Shown here piece by piece: positions 26,205-34,937 of a DNA stretch of 64,000 nt. The DNA comes from Fictibacillus nanhaiensis (GTDB lineage: Bacteria; Bacillota; Bacilli; Bacillales; Fictibacillaceae): contig JAEACG010000002.1 in assembly GCA_016401345.1 (NCBI GenBank), forward strand, positions 682,001-746,000, in the 5' to 3' direction. Below the pieces are notes generated by a model that did not search any database, was not told the origin of the DNA, and was given only the letters and a program-made list of their open reading frames with translations. Made by a program: the position numbers and the translations under genes. Position 1 is the stretch's first letter. Every line of letters starts with the position of its first letter.

Positions 26205-27488
26205 ATGACAGCCCAAAATAACACAGACCAAAAATCCGACAACCAACACGAAAATGACAATGTACTCCAATCCACGCAATCCGTAATCGCGGATGCGCTC
26301 GATAAATTAGGATACTCTTCCGAAGTTTATGAGTTATTAAAAGAACCGATTCGTATGTTGACAGTTCGAATCCCGGTTAAGATGGATGACGGAAGTACTA
26401 AGATTTTTACAGGATATCGTGCCCAGCATAATGATGCTGTTGGTCCAACTAAGGGCGGCGTTCGTTTTCATCCGAATGTATCAGAAACAGAAGTAAAAGC
26501 GCTATCAATCTGGATGAGCTTAAAAGCAGGAATTGTAGATCTGCCATACGGTGGAGGAAAAGGCGGAATCATTTGTGATCCGCGTACAATGTCATTCAGA
26601 GAACTTGAAAGATTAAGCCGTGGCTATGTAAGAGCGATCAGTCAGTTAGTAGGACCGACTAAAGATATTCCAGCTCCAGACGTATTTACAAACTCACAGA
26701 TTATGGCTTGGATGATGGACGAATACAGCAGAATTAGAGAGTTTGATTCTCCTGGATTTATCACAGGGAAACCACTTGTTCTTGGTGGATCTCATGGCCG
26801 TGAAACAGCAACTGCTAAAGGTGTTACGATCTGTATCCGTGAAGCAGCAGCAAAAAAAGGTATCCAGCTTGAAGGTGCTCGTGTAGTCGTTCAAGGATTC
26901 GGTAACGCTGGAAGCTTCCTTGCTAAATTCATGCATGATGCTGGTGCAAAAGTAATCGCGATCTCGGATGCGTATGGTGGTCTGTTTGATCCAGAAGGGT
27001 TAGATATCGATTATCTGCTTGAGCGTCGTGATAGCTTTGGAACAGTAACAAAGCTTTTCAAAGATACGATAACAAATCAAGAGCTTTTAGAGCTTGACTG
27101 TGATATTTTAGTACCTGCAGCAATTGAGAATCAAATTACTGAAAAGAATGCACACCAGATCAAAGCTTCGATCGTTGTTGAAGCAGCGAACGGGCCAACT
27201 ACACTTGAAGCGACTAGAATCTTATCTGAAAGAGGTATTCTATTAGTTCCAGACGTATTAGCAAGTGCTGGTGGAGTAACCGTATCTTACTTTGAGTGGG
27301 TACAAAACAACCAAGGTTATTATTGGACAGAAGAAGAAGTTGAAGAAAAGCTTGAACGAGTAATGGTAAAGTCGTTTGAGACAGTTTATACAACAGCCAT
27401 GAACAGAAAAGTAAACATGAGACTAGCCGCTTATATGGTTGGTGTTCGTAAGATGGCTGAAGCATCACGCTTCAGAGGCTGGATTTAA
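26205..27488 (+). CDS. gudB: NAD-specific glutamate dehydrogenase
   Basis: This enzyme oxidatively deaminates glutamate to 2-oxoglutarate and ammonia. ATG 26205, with GGGAGGT 6 nt upstream, gives 427 residues, the B. subtilis GudB length; an upstream GTG at 26181 is unlikely. Conserved parts include KGGVRFHP, PYGGGKGG (catalytic Lys), and QGFGNAGS for NAD binding. The catalytic segment reads TEVKALSIWMSLKAG with no three-residue duplication, so it should be the active form rather than the cryptic GudB of laboratory B. subtilis. ypdA follows as usual. Confidence 0.95.
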   Translation: MTAQNNTDQKSDNQHENDNVLQSTQSVIADALDKLGYSSEVYELLKEPIRMLTVRIPVKMDDGSTKIFTGYRAQHNDAVGPTKGGVRFHPNVSETEVKALSIWMSLKAGIVDLPYGGGKGGIICDPRTMSFRELERLSRGYVRAISQLVGPTKDIPAPDVFTNSQIMAWMMDEYSRIREFDSPGFITGKPLVLGGSHGRETATAKGVTICIREAAAKKGIQLEGARVVVQGFGNAGSFLAKFMHDAGAKVIAISDAYGGLFDPEGLDIDYLLERRDSFGTVTKLFKDTITNQELLELDCDILVPAAIENQITEKNAHQIKASIVVEAANGPTTLEATRILSERGILLVPDVLASAGGVTVSYFEWVQNNQGYYWTEEEVEEKLERVMVKSFETVYTTAMNRKVNMRLAAYMVGVRKMAEASRFRGWI

Positions 27489-27507
27489 ATTTTTGCAAAC
27501 TCATACC

Positions 27508-27543
27508 AAATCTCCTATCATATGATGATAGGAGATTTTTTTT
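27508..27543 (+). terminator. Intrinsic terminator after gudB
   Basis: AAATCTCCTATCAT and ATGATAGGAGATTT form a long stem with a minimal loop, then a T-run. Confidence 0.92.
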
Positions 27544-27591
27544 GGCATGCTAAGAAAATGAATATCAGTGTCTTTTGGAGTGATGAAAAAA

Positions 27592-28584
27592 GTGAATATA
27601 GACGTATGTATTATTGGTGGAGGACCCTGCGGATTGGCAGCAGCTCTTGCACTACAGAAAAAAGGGATCTCGTATTGTGTAATTGAAAAGGGAAACGTAG
27701 TTAACACCATCTATCAATATCCAACACATCAGACATTTTTTAGTTCAAGTGAAAAACTCGAGATCGGTAATTTTCCTTTCGTTCATGAACAAAGAAAACC
27801 GAGGAGGATTCACGCTCTAACGTATTATCGTGAAGTGGTCAAGAGAAATCATCTTCAAGTTCGAACGTTTGAAAAAGCAAAATCGGTCACCAAACAATCT
27901 GATGGAACGTTTAAGATCCAAACAATCAATCGTAAAGATGAAACGATTAGTTACGATGCCAAATATGTCATCATCGCAACTGGATATTATGATAACCCAA
28001 ATCGATTGAACATCGAGGGAGAAGACTTGCCTCATGTTCATCATTATTTCAAAGAAGGCCATCCTTACTATGATCTAGATGTTGCTGTGATCGGCGGGAA
28101 AAATTCTGCCATCGATGCCGCACTAGAACTCCAAAAATCAGGAGCGCGTCCTCACGTCTTCTACAGAGGAAGTACTTATTCACCTAGCATCAAACCATGG
28201 GTACTCCCAGAATTTGAAGCATGTGTAAAGTCAGGCAGTATTAAGATGACTTTTGATGCCTGTGTAAACAAAATAACAGAAGACGGCTTGTATGTGACGA
28301 AAGGGGACAACGAGTCTCAAACATATTATCCGTTTCAAGGTGTGTTTGCCATGATTGGCTATCATCCCGATCATTCGTTTCTATCAAAGATGGGTGTTGG
28401 GATCGATGAAGAAACCGGCCGTCCATCATTTTCTCAAGAAACGATGGAAACAAATGTCGAAGGACTTTTTATCGCAGGTGTTATTGCTGCAGGTAACAAT
28501 GCGAATGAGATTTTTATCGAAAATGGAAGATTTCACGGTGAAGTGATCGCTGAAACGATAGAGAACAGAAAAAAGAACCGATAA
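27592..28584 (+). CDS. ypdA: Bacillithiol disulfide reductase YpdA
   Basis: This is an FAD-dependent NAD(P)H oxidoreductase of about 330 residues that reduces bacillithiol disulfide in Firmicutes. FAD-binding GGGPCGLAAA is at the N-terminus with the conserved Cys of GPCG; NADPH-binding VIGGKNSAIDAA is central; a second FAD contact lies in GLFIAGVIAAG. GGAGTGAT at 27577-27584 is correctly spaced for GTG 27592; ATG 27583 overlaps that site. It follows gudB as in B. subtilis. Confidence 0.88.
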   Translation: MNIDVCIIGGGPCGLAAALALQKKGISYCVIEKGNVVNTIYQYPTHQTFFSSSEKLEIGNFPFVHEQRKPRRIHALTYYREVVKRNHLQVRTFEKAKSVTKQSDGTFKIQTINRKDETISYDAKYVIIATGYYDNPNRLNIEGEDLPHVHHYFKEGHPYYDLDVAVIGGKNSAIDAALELQKSGARPHVFYRGSTYSPSIKPWVLPEFEACVKSGSIKMTFDACVNKITEDGLYVTKGDNESQTYYPFQGVFAMIGYHPDHSFLSKMGVGIDEETGRPSFSQETMETNVEGLFIAGVIAAGNNANEIFIENGRFHGEVIAETIENRKKNR

Positions 28585-28605
28585 CGTTTGAGTTGTCGGT
28601 TCTTT
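28571..28605 (+). terminator. Terminator overlapping the end of ypdA
   Basis: AAAAGAACCGA and TCGGTTCTTTT pair. The left arm is coding and the ypdA stop codon lies within the hairpin. Confidence 0.8.
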
Positions 28606-28677
28606 TGTATGTTCGAATGGAATAAATTGGGATTTATTTTAATGATTAAAACCTCAGACTTTTATAAAAAATTTACG

Positions 28678-29646
28678 TTATTGCAGAAATAGTCTTTGCA
28701 ACTGATCTTGCTCACTCGTGTTTTCAAGGGCAATCATTAGTTTTAATCTTGCTTTTTGTCCGTTTAAACCGTTTGAGAAAATCGCACCAATTTCTTTTAA
28801 GTGTTTTCCTCCACCCTCATAAGAATAAATGTCTTGTGCTATTCCATTGAAACATCTTGATACAAGTACGACAGGTATTCCATTAGATATAAGTTCTTTT
28901 ATTGCAGGCACTGTTGCTGGAGGTAAGTTGCCTTGACCTAATGCTTCGATTACAACGCCATCTGCTGAGTTTGTGGCAGCTTTGATCAAATTGCCGTCCA
29001 TACCTGCATATGCTTTAAGTAATACGACGTTCTTTGAAAAATTCTTCACATGAAAGAAGTCTGAACGAATCGGTGTGTGATGGAAAAGAACACCTCGTTT
29101 TGTTACGATACCGATCGGTCCATATTGAGGACTTTGAAATGTCGCGATGTTGCTAGTATGCGTCTTTGTAACATTTTTTGCAGCGTGTATCTCGTCGTTA
29201 AACACAACAAGTGTTCCTTTGCCTAATGATTGATCTTCACAGGCAACTCGTACAGAGGAGATCAGATTGTAAGGACCATCTGAACCGTGTTCGTTACTTG
29301 AACGCATAGCACCTGTAACGATTACTGGGATTGTAGTTTGCAGTACAAGATCTAATACATAGGCTGTTTCTTCGAGCGTATCTGTACCGTGAGTGATGAC
29401 GATTCCATCAAACTGATCAGAATTCGTGTGTGTGGTAATAAATTGCGCTAACTCCAGCATATGGGTAGGAGTGATATGAGGAGATGGCAAGTTCACATAA
29501 TCTTTGACCGTAATTTCTGCTAAGTCAGACAGTTCTCTTAGAGTCGCCTCTAATGGGTGTGTTTCTTTCGTATTAACACCGCCTGTGGATTTGTTTTCTT
29601 CCATAGCGATGGTGCCGCCAGTATGAATTAATAAAATCTTTTTCAA
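28678..29646 (-). CDS. ansA: L-asparaginase, type I
   Basis: This is a cytoplasmic-type asparaginase of 322 residues converting asparagine to aspartate and ammonia. The two catalytic threonine motifs are TGGTIA (about 10-15) and HGTDTLEETA (about 88-97). No signal peptide is seen, which argues for the cytoplasmic enzyme. The start is TTG on the minus strand with GGAGGGCGG upstream. It is inserted, in opposite orientation, between ypdA and prsW relative to B. subtilis, near gudB, so both feed ammonia and carbon from amino acids. Confidence 0.92.
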   Translation of the reverse strand: MKKILLIHTGGTIAMEENKSTGGVNTKETHPLEATLRELSDLAEITVKDYVNLPSPHITPTHMLELAQFITTHTNSDQFDGIVITHGTDTLEETAYVLDLVLQTTIPVIVTGAMRSSNEHGSDGPYNLISSVRVACEDQSLGKGTLVVFNDEIHAAKNVTKTHTSNIATFQSPQYGPIGIVTKRGVLFHHTPIRSDFFHVKNFSKNVVLLKAYAGMDGNLIKAATNSADGVVIEALGQGNLPPATVPAIKELISNGIPVVLVSRCFNGIAQDIYSYEGGGKHLKEIGAIFSNGLNGQKARLKLMIALENTSEQDQLQRLFLQ

Positions 29647-29737
29647 GATTACCGCCCTCCTTATTCTTCGTGTTCGCTATTCCACTTCTTAAAATATCAT
29701 GTTACGATATAAAAAAACAGTAGAAAAGAGGCAGGAC

Positions 29738-30418
29738 ATGCTAGCTGTAATTTCTGCAGCGGTGGCTCCGGCTATTGCTCTATTATCCTTTTTTTATCTA
29801 AAAGATAAATATGAGACCGAACCGTTATCATTGGTCGTTAAAGTATATATATTTGGCGTTCTTCTCGTCTTTCCGATCATGGTTATTCAGTTTGGAATTA
29901 CGGAAGAGATGAACGTTCCTTCCTTTGTTGAAGCATTTTTTGTTAGTGGTACACTAGAAGAATTCTTCAAATGGTTCTTAGTGTTCTATGGCGCATATCT
30001 GCATGAAGAGTTCAACGAACCGTATGATGGAATCGTATACGCTACAGCATTATCATTAGGGTTCGCTTCATTAGAAAACATCTTTTACCTATATACGTTC
30101 GGAATCGAAGAAGCATTAGTCCGAGCGCTTCTGCCTGTAAGTGGTCATGCCTTATTCGGAGTGATCATGGGCTTTTATTTAGGAAAAGGGAAATTCTCGT
30201 CAGGAAGAAAGAAGAAGATCTATCTCACTCTTTCACTTCTGTTGCCGATTGTGTTGCACGGTACATTCAACTTCCTTTTATTATCCAGCACAAAATATAT
30301 TTTCTTTTATATGTTTCCATTTATGATCTTCCTATGGTGGTTCGCTCTTCGTAAAGTAAGAATCGCTAATACTGCTTTAACTCCATATAGAAATCCAGAT
30401 GCGAAGACCGGTGTATAA
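29738..30418 (+). CDS. prsW: Intramembrane protease PrsW
   Basis: PrsW is a multi-pass membrane metalloprotease that makes the first cut in the anti-sigma factor RsiW in B. subtilis, releasing sigma-W after envelope stress. It has 226 residues; the conserved EExxxK motif (EEFFKW), the second motif SLGFASLENIFYL and the membrane histidine in SGHALFGVIMG are visible. AGAGG lies 5-6 nt before ATG 29738, matching the family's usual N-terminus; an in-frame ATG at 29699 is less likely. Neither sigW nor rsiW is in the window. Confidence 0.9.
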   Translation: MLAVISAAVAPAIALLSFFYLKDKYETEPLSLVVKVYIFGVLLVFPIMVIQFGITEEMNVPSFVEAFFVSGTLEEFFKWFLVFYGAYLHEEFNEPYDGIVYATALSLGFASLENIFYLYTFGIEEALVRALLPVSGHALFGVIMGFYLGKGKFSSGRKKKIYLTLSLLLPIVLHGTFNFLLLSSTKYIFFYMFPFMIFLWWFALRKVRIANTALTPYRNPDAKTGV

Positions 30419-30431
30419 TCGGTCTTTTTTT
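30404..30431 (+). terminator. Intrinsic terminator after prsW
   Basis: AAGACCG and CGGTCTTTTTTT flank a 9-nt loop, overlapping the last codons of prsW. Confidence 0.85.
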
Positions 30432-30451
30432 ATTTCACTATCAGAAAGTAT

Positions 30452-30556
30452 AACTTGTTAGCACGATGTCATTCGACGTGGCAACAAGTTAAGGTAGATA
30501 GTATAAGTGCAACTAAGGTAGACCTGAAGAGCTTGGCGACAGCCAAGTTTTCTTTA
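30452..30556 (+). ncRNA. Candidate structured RNA upstream of sleB
   Basis: AACTTGTT-a-GCACG pairs with CGTG-g-C-AACAAGTT (30452-30490). Two copies of TAAGGTAGA (about 30490 and 30515) follow, then a terminator hairpin CTTGGC/GCCAAG with TTTTCTTT (30532-30555). No clear promoter is seen; a leader or small RNA is possible. Confidence 0.35.
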
Positions 30557-30582
30557 TTGTGAACCATGAGTCTTTGAAAAGC

Positions 30583-30612
30583 TGAATAAAAAAAAACAGA
30601 TTACAAATGATA
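30583..30612 (+). promoter_or_regulatory. Possible sigma-G promoter for sleB-ypeB
   Basis: TGAATA (30583-30588), a 17-bp spacer and AATGATA (30606-30612) resemble sigma-G elements. sleB is forespore-expressed in B. subtilis. Confidence 0.45.
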
Positions 30613-30662
30613 TCTCTATAACACGAAAATTGGAGATTAAATCACAGGAGGCTTACTTTCTC

Positions 30663-31544
30663 ATGAAAAGAAATTCAGCTTACATAAAGGGAGCATTTAT
30701 TGCGATTGCCCTTTGTTTTGGCCTATTAGCTGGATTTGGTCAGAACAATGCACACGCATTTTCAAACCAAGTCGTACAAGTAGGGGCAACGGGTGAAGAT
30801 GTTGTAGAACTTCAGTCACGGCTTCAATATTTAGGTTTTTACACAGGGAACATCGATGGAGTATTTGGATGGAGAACGTATTGGGCATTACGAAACTTCC
30901 AATATGAGTTCGGCCTGCCGATTGATGGCTTAGCAGGTGGTACGACAAAGAACAAGTTAGCTAAAGCTTCTAAATACGATAAAGCTTGGGTAAATAAGCA
31001 GATTGATAAAGGTAAGAAGTTCTCATATTACGGTGGTGAGAAGAAAAGTGCGAAGAGTGGAGAAGCAAAAGGGGGTTCTGCTAAAAGCGGAACGCCAAAA
31101 GCTGGAACTGCTAAAGGCACAAAAGGAACGGGTCAAGCTAAAGCGAAGCCTGCTCAAGTTAAACCGGCAAAGAATACACCAGATGGTTATTCACAGAACG
31201 ATGTGAACTTAATGGCGAATGCTGTTTATGGAGAATCACGTGGTGAGCCATACATCGGTCAAGTCGCAGTAGCAGCGGTTATTATCAACCGAGTGAACAG
31301 TGCTTCATTTCCTAACACAGTATCTGGTGTGATATTCGAACCGGGCGCATTCACAGCTGTAGCGGATGGTCAAATTTATCTTACGCCAAATAAACAAGCA
31401 AAAAAAGCAGTAATGGACGCATTGAACGGTTGGGACCCAACAGGTGAAGCAGAATATTATTTTAACCCTGATACAGCTACATCAGGCTGGATATGGACTC
31501 GTCCTCAAATCAAAAAAATCGGAAAGCACATTTTCTGTAACTAA
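30663..31544 (+). CDS. sleB: Spore cortex-lytic enzyme SleB
   Basis: SleB is a germination lytic transglycosylase that breaks cortex peptidoglycan containing muramic lactam. The 293-residue protein has a signal peptide ending near AHA-FSN, a PG_binding_1 domain (about 35-95, with LQYLGFYTGNIDGVFG), a low-complexity linker rich in K, S, G, A and T with repeated KSG/KAGTA units (about 115-165), and the Hydrolase_2 catalytic domain with AVYGESRGEPYIGQVAVAAV including the catalytic Glu. AGGAGG lies about 11 nt before the ATG. ypeB follows, which is needed for SleB stability. Confidence 0.95.
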   Translation: MKRNSAYIKGAFIAIALCFGLLAGFGQNNAHAFSNQVVQVGATGEDVVELQSRLQYLGFYTGNIDGVFGWRTYWALRNFQYEFGLPIDGLAGGTTKNKLAKASKYDKAWVNKQIDKGKKFSYYGGEKKSAKSGEAKGGSAKSGTPKAGTAKGTKGTGQAKAKPAQVKPAKNTPDGYSQNDVNLMANAVYGESRGEPYIGQVAVAAVIINRVNSASFPNTVSGVIFEPGAFTAVADGQIYLTPNKQAKKAVMDALNGWDPTGEAEYYFNPDTATSGWIWTRPQIKKIGKHIFCN

Positions 31545-31561
31545 TAAAGGGGTGAACTGAT

Positions 31562-32911
31562 ATGATACGCACAATCCTAATTGTACTGTTGTTCGTTGCT
31601 GTAGCAGGAACAGGCTATTGGGGCTACAGTGAACATCAAGAAAAGAATGCTGTACTTTTGCAAGCCGAGAACAATTATCAACGTGCTTTTCATGATCTGA
31701 ACTTCCATATGGATTCACTTCATGACAAGATTGGCGAAACAATCGCGATGAATACAAGAAATCAGCTTTCTCCAGCTTTAGCACAAGTGTGGAGGTTAAC
31801 ATCAGAAGCTCATAATGATGTAGGTCAACTACCGTTAACTCTACTACCATTTAACAAGACGGAAGAGTTTTTAACAAAGATGGGCGAGTTCAGTTATCGA
31901 GCAGCAGTTCGTGATTTAGATAAGAATCCGCTAAGTGATAAAGAATATAATACGCTAAAAGAGTTGTACGCAAATTCAACCGAAATACAAAACGAGTTAA
32001 GAAAAACAGAATCGTTAGCTCAAAAGAACAACTTGCGTTGGATGGATGTAGAGATGGCTCTCGCTACAAACAAACAGCCAGAGGATAACACGATTATTGA
32101 CGGATTTAAGACGGTTGACAAATCGGTCGAAGGTTATTCTGATGTAGACTTTGGAACTGAAGTTTCAAACATGGAGAAAATGAAAGATCGCGACCTTAGT
32201 CAGTTAAAAGGTAAAAAGATTACAAAAGAAGAAGCTAAAAAGATTGCAGTCGATTTTTTCCAATTGAAGAAAAACGTGAAGATTACAATTGAAAGCACTG
32301 GAAAAGATGCAAAGTATGATGCTTACTCGTTAACGCTATACAACCCAGATACAAAAGGTACAACATACATGGATCTCACGAAAAAGGGTGGTTATCCACT
32401 GTATGTACTTTACGACCGTAATGTAGGGAAACCAAAAATCTCACTGAATGAAGCGATGCTTCAAGCAGAAGACTTCCTGAAAAAACATATGGAAAGTCAG
32501 ATGGAGATGGTAACGAGTGATCAATACGATAACATCGGAGTGTTCACATATGCTCGACTAGATAACGGAGTAAGGATCTATCCGGAAACCGTATCTGTAA
32601 AGGTAGCGTTAGATAATGGAGACATCATGGGGTACGAAGGCACAGACTTCCTTCTTGCACACGTAGACAAGAGAACCCCGACGTTTAAGATTTCTGAACA
32701 AGAAGCAAGAACAAATCTTAACCCTAAGTTCCAAGTGAAAGAAACAAGCAAAGCATTGATTCGAAACGATATTAACGAAGAAGTGTATTGCTACGAATTC
32801 CTAGGGATCTTAGGTGACGATACATTCCGCGTCTTCATTAACGCAGAGAACGGAAACGAAGAAGAAGTAAGAAAGCTTAAAGAAGCAGAGCCATCTTACA
32901 ACGATATCTAA
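31562..32911 (+). CDS. ypeB: Germination protein YpeB
   Basis: YpeB is required for SleB to be deposited and kept stable in the dormant spore. The protein has 449 residues with an N-terminal membrane anchor (about 2-20), a helical N-terminal domain, and C-terminal PepSY-like repeats (segments starting KITKEEAKKIAVDFF, ISLNEAMLQAEDFL and ISEQEARTNLNPKF). GGGGTGA lies just before the ATG. It is 17 bp after sleB, in the same operon. Confidence 0.95.
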   Translation: MIRTILIVLLFVAVAGTGYWGYSEHQEKNAVLLQAENNYQRAFHDLNFHMDSLHDKIGETIAMNTRNQLSPALAQVWRLTSEAHNDVGQLPLTLLPFNKTEEFLTKMGEFSYRAAVRDLDKNPLSDKEYNTLKELYANSTEIQNELRKTESLAQKNNLRWMDVEMALATNKQPEDNTIIDGFKTVDKSVEGYSDVDFGTEVSNMEKMKDRDLSQLKGKKITKEEAKKIAVDFFQLKKNVKITIESTGKDAKYDAYSLTLYNPDTKGTTYMDLTKKGGYPLYVLYDRNVGKPKISLNEAMLQAEDFLKKHMESQMEMVTSDQYDNIGVFTYARLDNGVRIYPETVSVKVALDNGDIMGYEGTDFLLAHVDKRTPTFKISEQEARTNLNPKFQVKETSKALIRNDINEEVYCYEFLGILGDDTFRVFINAENGNEEEVRKLKEAEPSYNDI

Positions 32912-32965
32912 AAGAGAATTATGGGTATCGTGAACAAAGGTTTGTGTTAATTGCTTCGTTGACAA

Positions 32966-33096
32966 GTTGATTGGAACGGAAGGTGCGATACTCCTGGGGG
33001 ATCAGCGGGACAGGTGAGACTCCTAAGGGTGCGAAGCGCCGAGGAGGCTCACCGCACGCCCCCCCGGAAAGCGAGCAGCCTGGAGTGGAAATCAAC
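32966..33096. repeat. Full copy of the palindromic intergenic repeat
   Basis: GTTGATT at the left and AATCAAC at the right are terminal inverted repeats. Inside, GGGGG pairs with CCCCC, GCG with CGC, and GTGAGactCCT with the matching AGGAGGCTCAC arm. It occupies the 319-bp gap between ypeB and ypfA. Compare the copy at 35581-35709. Confidence 0.85.
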
Positions 33097-33129
33097 TACT
33101 TACAACTATTACAGATTGATCGAATGTTT

Positions 33130-33170
33130 AAAAAGCAAAATTTCGAAACTTGAAATTTTGCTTTTTCTTT
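33130..33170 (+). terminator. Strong hairpin terminator before ypfA
   Basis: AAAAAGCAAAATTTC and GAAATTTTGCTTTTT form a 15-bp stem with a T-rich tail. It probably ends the sleB-ypeB transcript after the repeat. Confidence 0.85.
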
Positions 33171-33230
33171 TATTTTGAAACTGTCATAATAAGGTAGAAA
33201 GATCAGAAAGCAATGTATGGGGGAAGTTTT

Positions 33231-33893
33231 ATGATTACAGTGGGTGAACCGTTATATTTAGAGCCGTTGTTTTCCGACAAAAAAGATAAATATCGCTGCA
33301 AAGTGTATGATGTCAAAGAGGATCATCTATATATTGATTATCCGAGTAACGAAAAAACAAACCGTACCGAATATTTCTTTGATGGAACACAGTTTAAAGC
33401 ATCTTTTGTGGATAAAGAGAGGAACGTCTATACGTTTCGGACAGAGCTATTAGGTAGAAAGATCGAAAATATTCCAGTATTGATGATCACTTCTCCGAAA
33501 GAAGAAGAGATACATAAGATTCAACGAAGAGAATTTGTAAGGGTAGAAACGATGATAGACACGTCGGTTGTCAACCAAAATGATGCTTATCCACCTTTTA
33601 ACTCTGTGATTCTCGATCTGAGTGCAGGAGGGATGCTTCTTTCTCTTCCGGTTGTTCATTCGGTTAAGAGCGAAGACCAGTTGAACTGTCTTGTGGTTTT
33701 TCCTATGCAATCTGGAAAAAAACTGTATCTAGATCTAGACTGCACAGTTTTAAGAGTATTTGATGGAGCGGGCGGACGACAGAAAGCTTCCCTTCAATTC
33801 GGGGAAATTGCGCAAAGAGACCGACAGCATATTATTCGATTCTGTTTTGAACAGCAGCTTCTTATGAAGAAAAAAGAGAGCGTTAGTCTTTAG
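33231..33893 (+). CDS. ypfA: PilZ-domain c-di-GMP receptor YpfA (MotI/DgrA)
   Basis: This is a YcgR-like protein of 220 residues with an N-terminal YcgR_N domain and a C-terminal PilZ domain. The c-di-GMP-binding signatures are RREFVR (RxxxR) and DLSAGGM (DxSxxG). In B. subtilis the homologue (MotI, also called DgrA) binds c-di-GMP and acts as a clutch on the flagellar stator. GGGGGAAG lies before ATG 33231; a longer in-frame ATG at 33213 has no site. It precedes ypfB and cmk as in B. subtilis. Confidence 0.9.
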   Translation: MITVGEPLYLEPLFSDKKDKYRCKVYDVKEDHLYIDYPSNEKTNRTEYFFDGTQFKASFVDKERNVYTFRTELLGRKIENIPVLMITSPKEEEIHKIQRREFVRVETMIDTSVVNQNDAYPPFNSVILDLSAGGMLLSLPVVHSVKSEDQLNCLVVFPMQSGKKLYLDLDCTVLRVFDGAGGRQKASLQFGEIAQRDRQHIIRFCFEQQLLMKKKESVSL

Positions 33894-33951
33894 ACGTGCA
33901 TAGATCTTTTCTTTTAGGGAAAAATACTCCCGAAAAGAAGGTGGCGAATTC

Positions 33952-34128
33952 ATGAAACGATTTGAACGGATATTGATCCAACTTGCCGTTGTTCATTTTA
34001 TTTTACTGGTGGCCGCGCAGTTTTTACTTGAGATCCCATCCTTTAAGTTGTATACAAACAAGAGTATCTATTACGAAGGAGTCATCAAGAACGACCAACA
34101 ACCGACTTTGGAAACCATAGACCGTTAA
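33952..34128 (+). CDS. ypfB: YpfB-like DUF5359 small protein
   Basis: This small protein of 58 residues has a hydrophobic helix (about 8-27) and a polar C-terminal tail; it starts MKRFERILIQ. It sits between ypfA and cmk, where B. subtilis has ypfB (DUF5359). AGAAGGTGG lies about 6 nt before ATG 33952. The function is unknown; topology suggests a single-span membrane protein with the tail outside. It is short, but position and ribosome site support it. Confidence 0.75.
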   Translation: MKRFERILIQLAVVHFILLVAAQFLLEIPSFKLYTNKSIYYEGVIKNDQQPTLETIDR

Positions 34129-34189
34129 ACACCATGTATGGTAATATACATATAGATTAAGTCTGATGTATTCAGATTTATACACAGAA

Positions 34190-34219
34190 AAAAAGCAGGG
34201 GAAACTCACCTGCTTTTTA
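34190..34219 (+). terminator. Intrinsic terminator before cmk
   Basis: AAAAGCAGG and CCTGCTTTTT flank GGAAACTCA. Confidence 0.8.
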
Positions 34220-34261
34220 TTGCTATGTATGCATTGTCATAGGTATGGGGTAGGAGGAAAC

Positions 34262-34936
34262 ATGAAAAAATTATTATCGATCGCCATTGATGGACCGGCT
34301 GGAGCAGGAAAAAGTACGGTAGCGAAGCAAGTAGCTGAACGTCTTTCTTTCATTTACATTGACACGGGTGCCATGTATAGGGCATTAACGTATAAAGCTC
34401 TTTTAAAAGGAGCAGACCTTAATGATGGACGAGAACTAGAAATCGTTTTGAACGATACAGATATTAAATTAGTGATCACAGAGCAAGGACAAGCTGTTCT
34501 TCTTGATGGAAAAGATGTTTCAGAAGAGATCAGAACAAGTGAAGTGACCAATAATGTATCGTTTGTTGCTAGACAGCAAGAAGTGCGTACTGAAATGGTA
34601 AAAAGACAGCAGCTCTTAGCTGAATCTGGCGGAGTTGTCATGGATGGCCGTGATATTGGCACTCACGTTATGCCGAATGCTGAGCTGAAGATCTTCTTGA
34701 TCGCTTCTGTAGAAGAAAGAGCTAAGAGACGTTATGAAGAAAATATGGCAAAAGGGTTTGAAGCTGATTTTGAACTCTTAAAAAGTGAGATTGCACTAAG
34801 AGATAAACGCGACAGCGAGAGAGAAGTTGCTCCATTAAGAAAAGCAGAAGATGCTATCGAACTGGACACAACAAGTATGACGATCGAAGAGGTAGTTTCA
34901 AGCATTCTTCATTATGCAAAAGAAAGGGCTTTGTAA
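34262..34936 (+). CDS. cmk: Cytidylate kinase
   Basis: Cmk phosphorylates CMP and dCMP with ATP. The protein has 224 residues with the P-loop [10 protein letters not shown] near the N-terminus, [12 protein letters not shown], and DGRDIGT. AGGAGG lies 5 nt before ATG 34262; an upstream in-frame ATG at 34166 has no site and spans a terminator. plsC starts one base after the stop, so nucleotide and phospholipid synthesis genes share a transcript here. Confidence 0.95.
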   Translation: MKKLLSIAIDGPAGAGKSTVAKQVAERLSFIYIDTGAMYRALTYKALLKGADLNDGRELEIVLNDTDIKLVITEQGQAVLLDGKDVSEEIRTSEVTNNVSFVARQQEVRTEMVKRQQLLAESGGVVMDGRDIGTHVMPNAELKIFLIASVEERAKRRYEENMAKGFEADFELLKSEIALRDKRDSEREVAPLRKAEDAIELDTTSMTIEEVVSSILHYAKERAL

Positions 34937-34937
34937 A

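Noticed and set aside
31003-31206. Repetitive lysine-rich frame inside sleB
   Set aside because: It is the low-complexity linker of SleB read in another frame.
32971-33153. 60-codon frame across the palindromic repeat
   Set aside because: It lies wholly in the repeat and its flank, has no ribosome site, and the equivalent frame is broken in the other copies.
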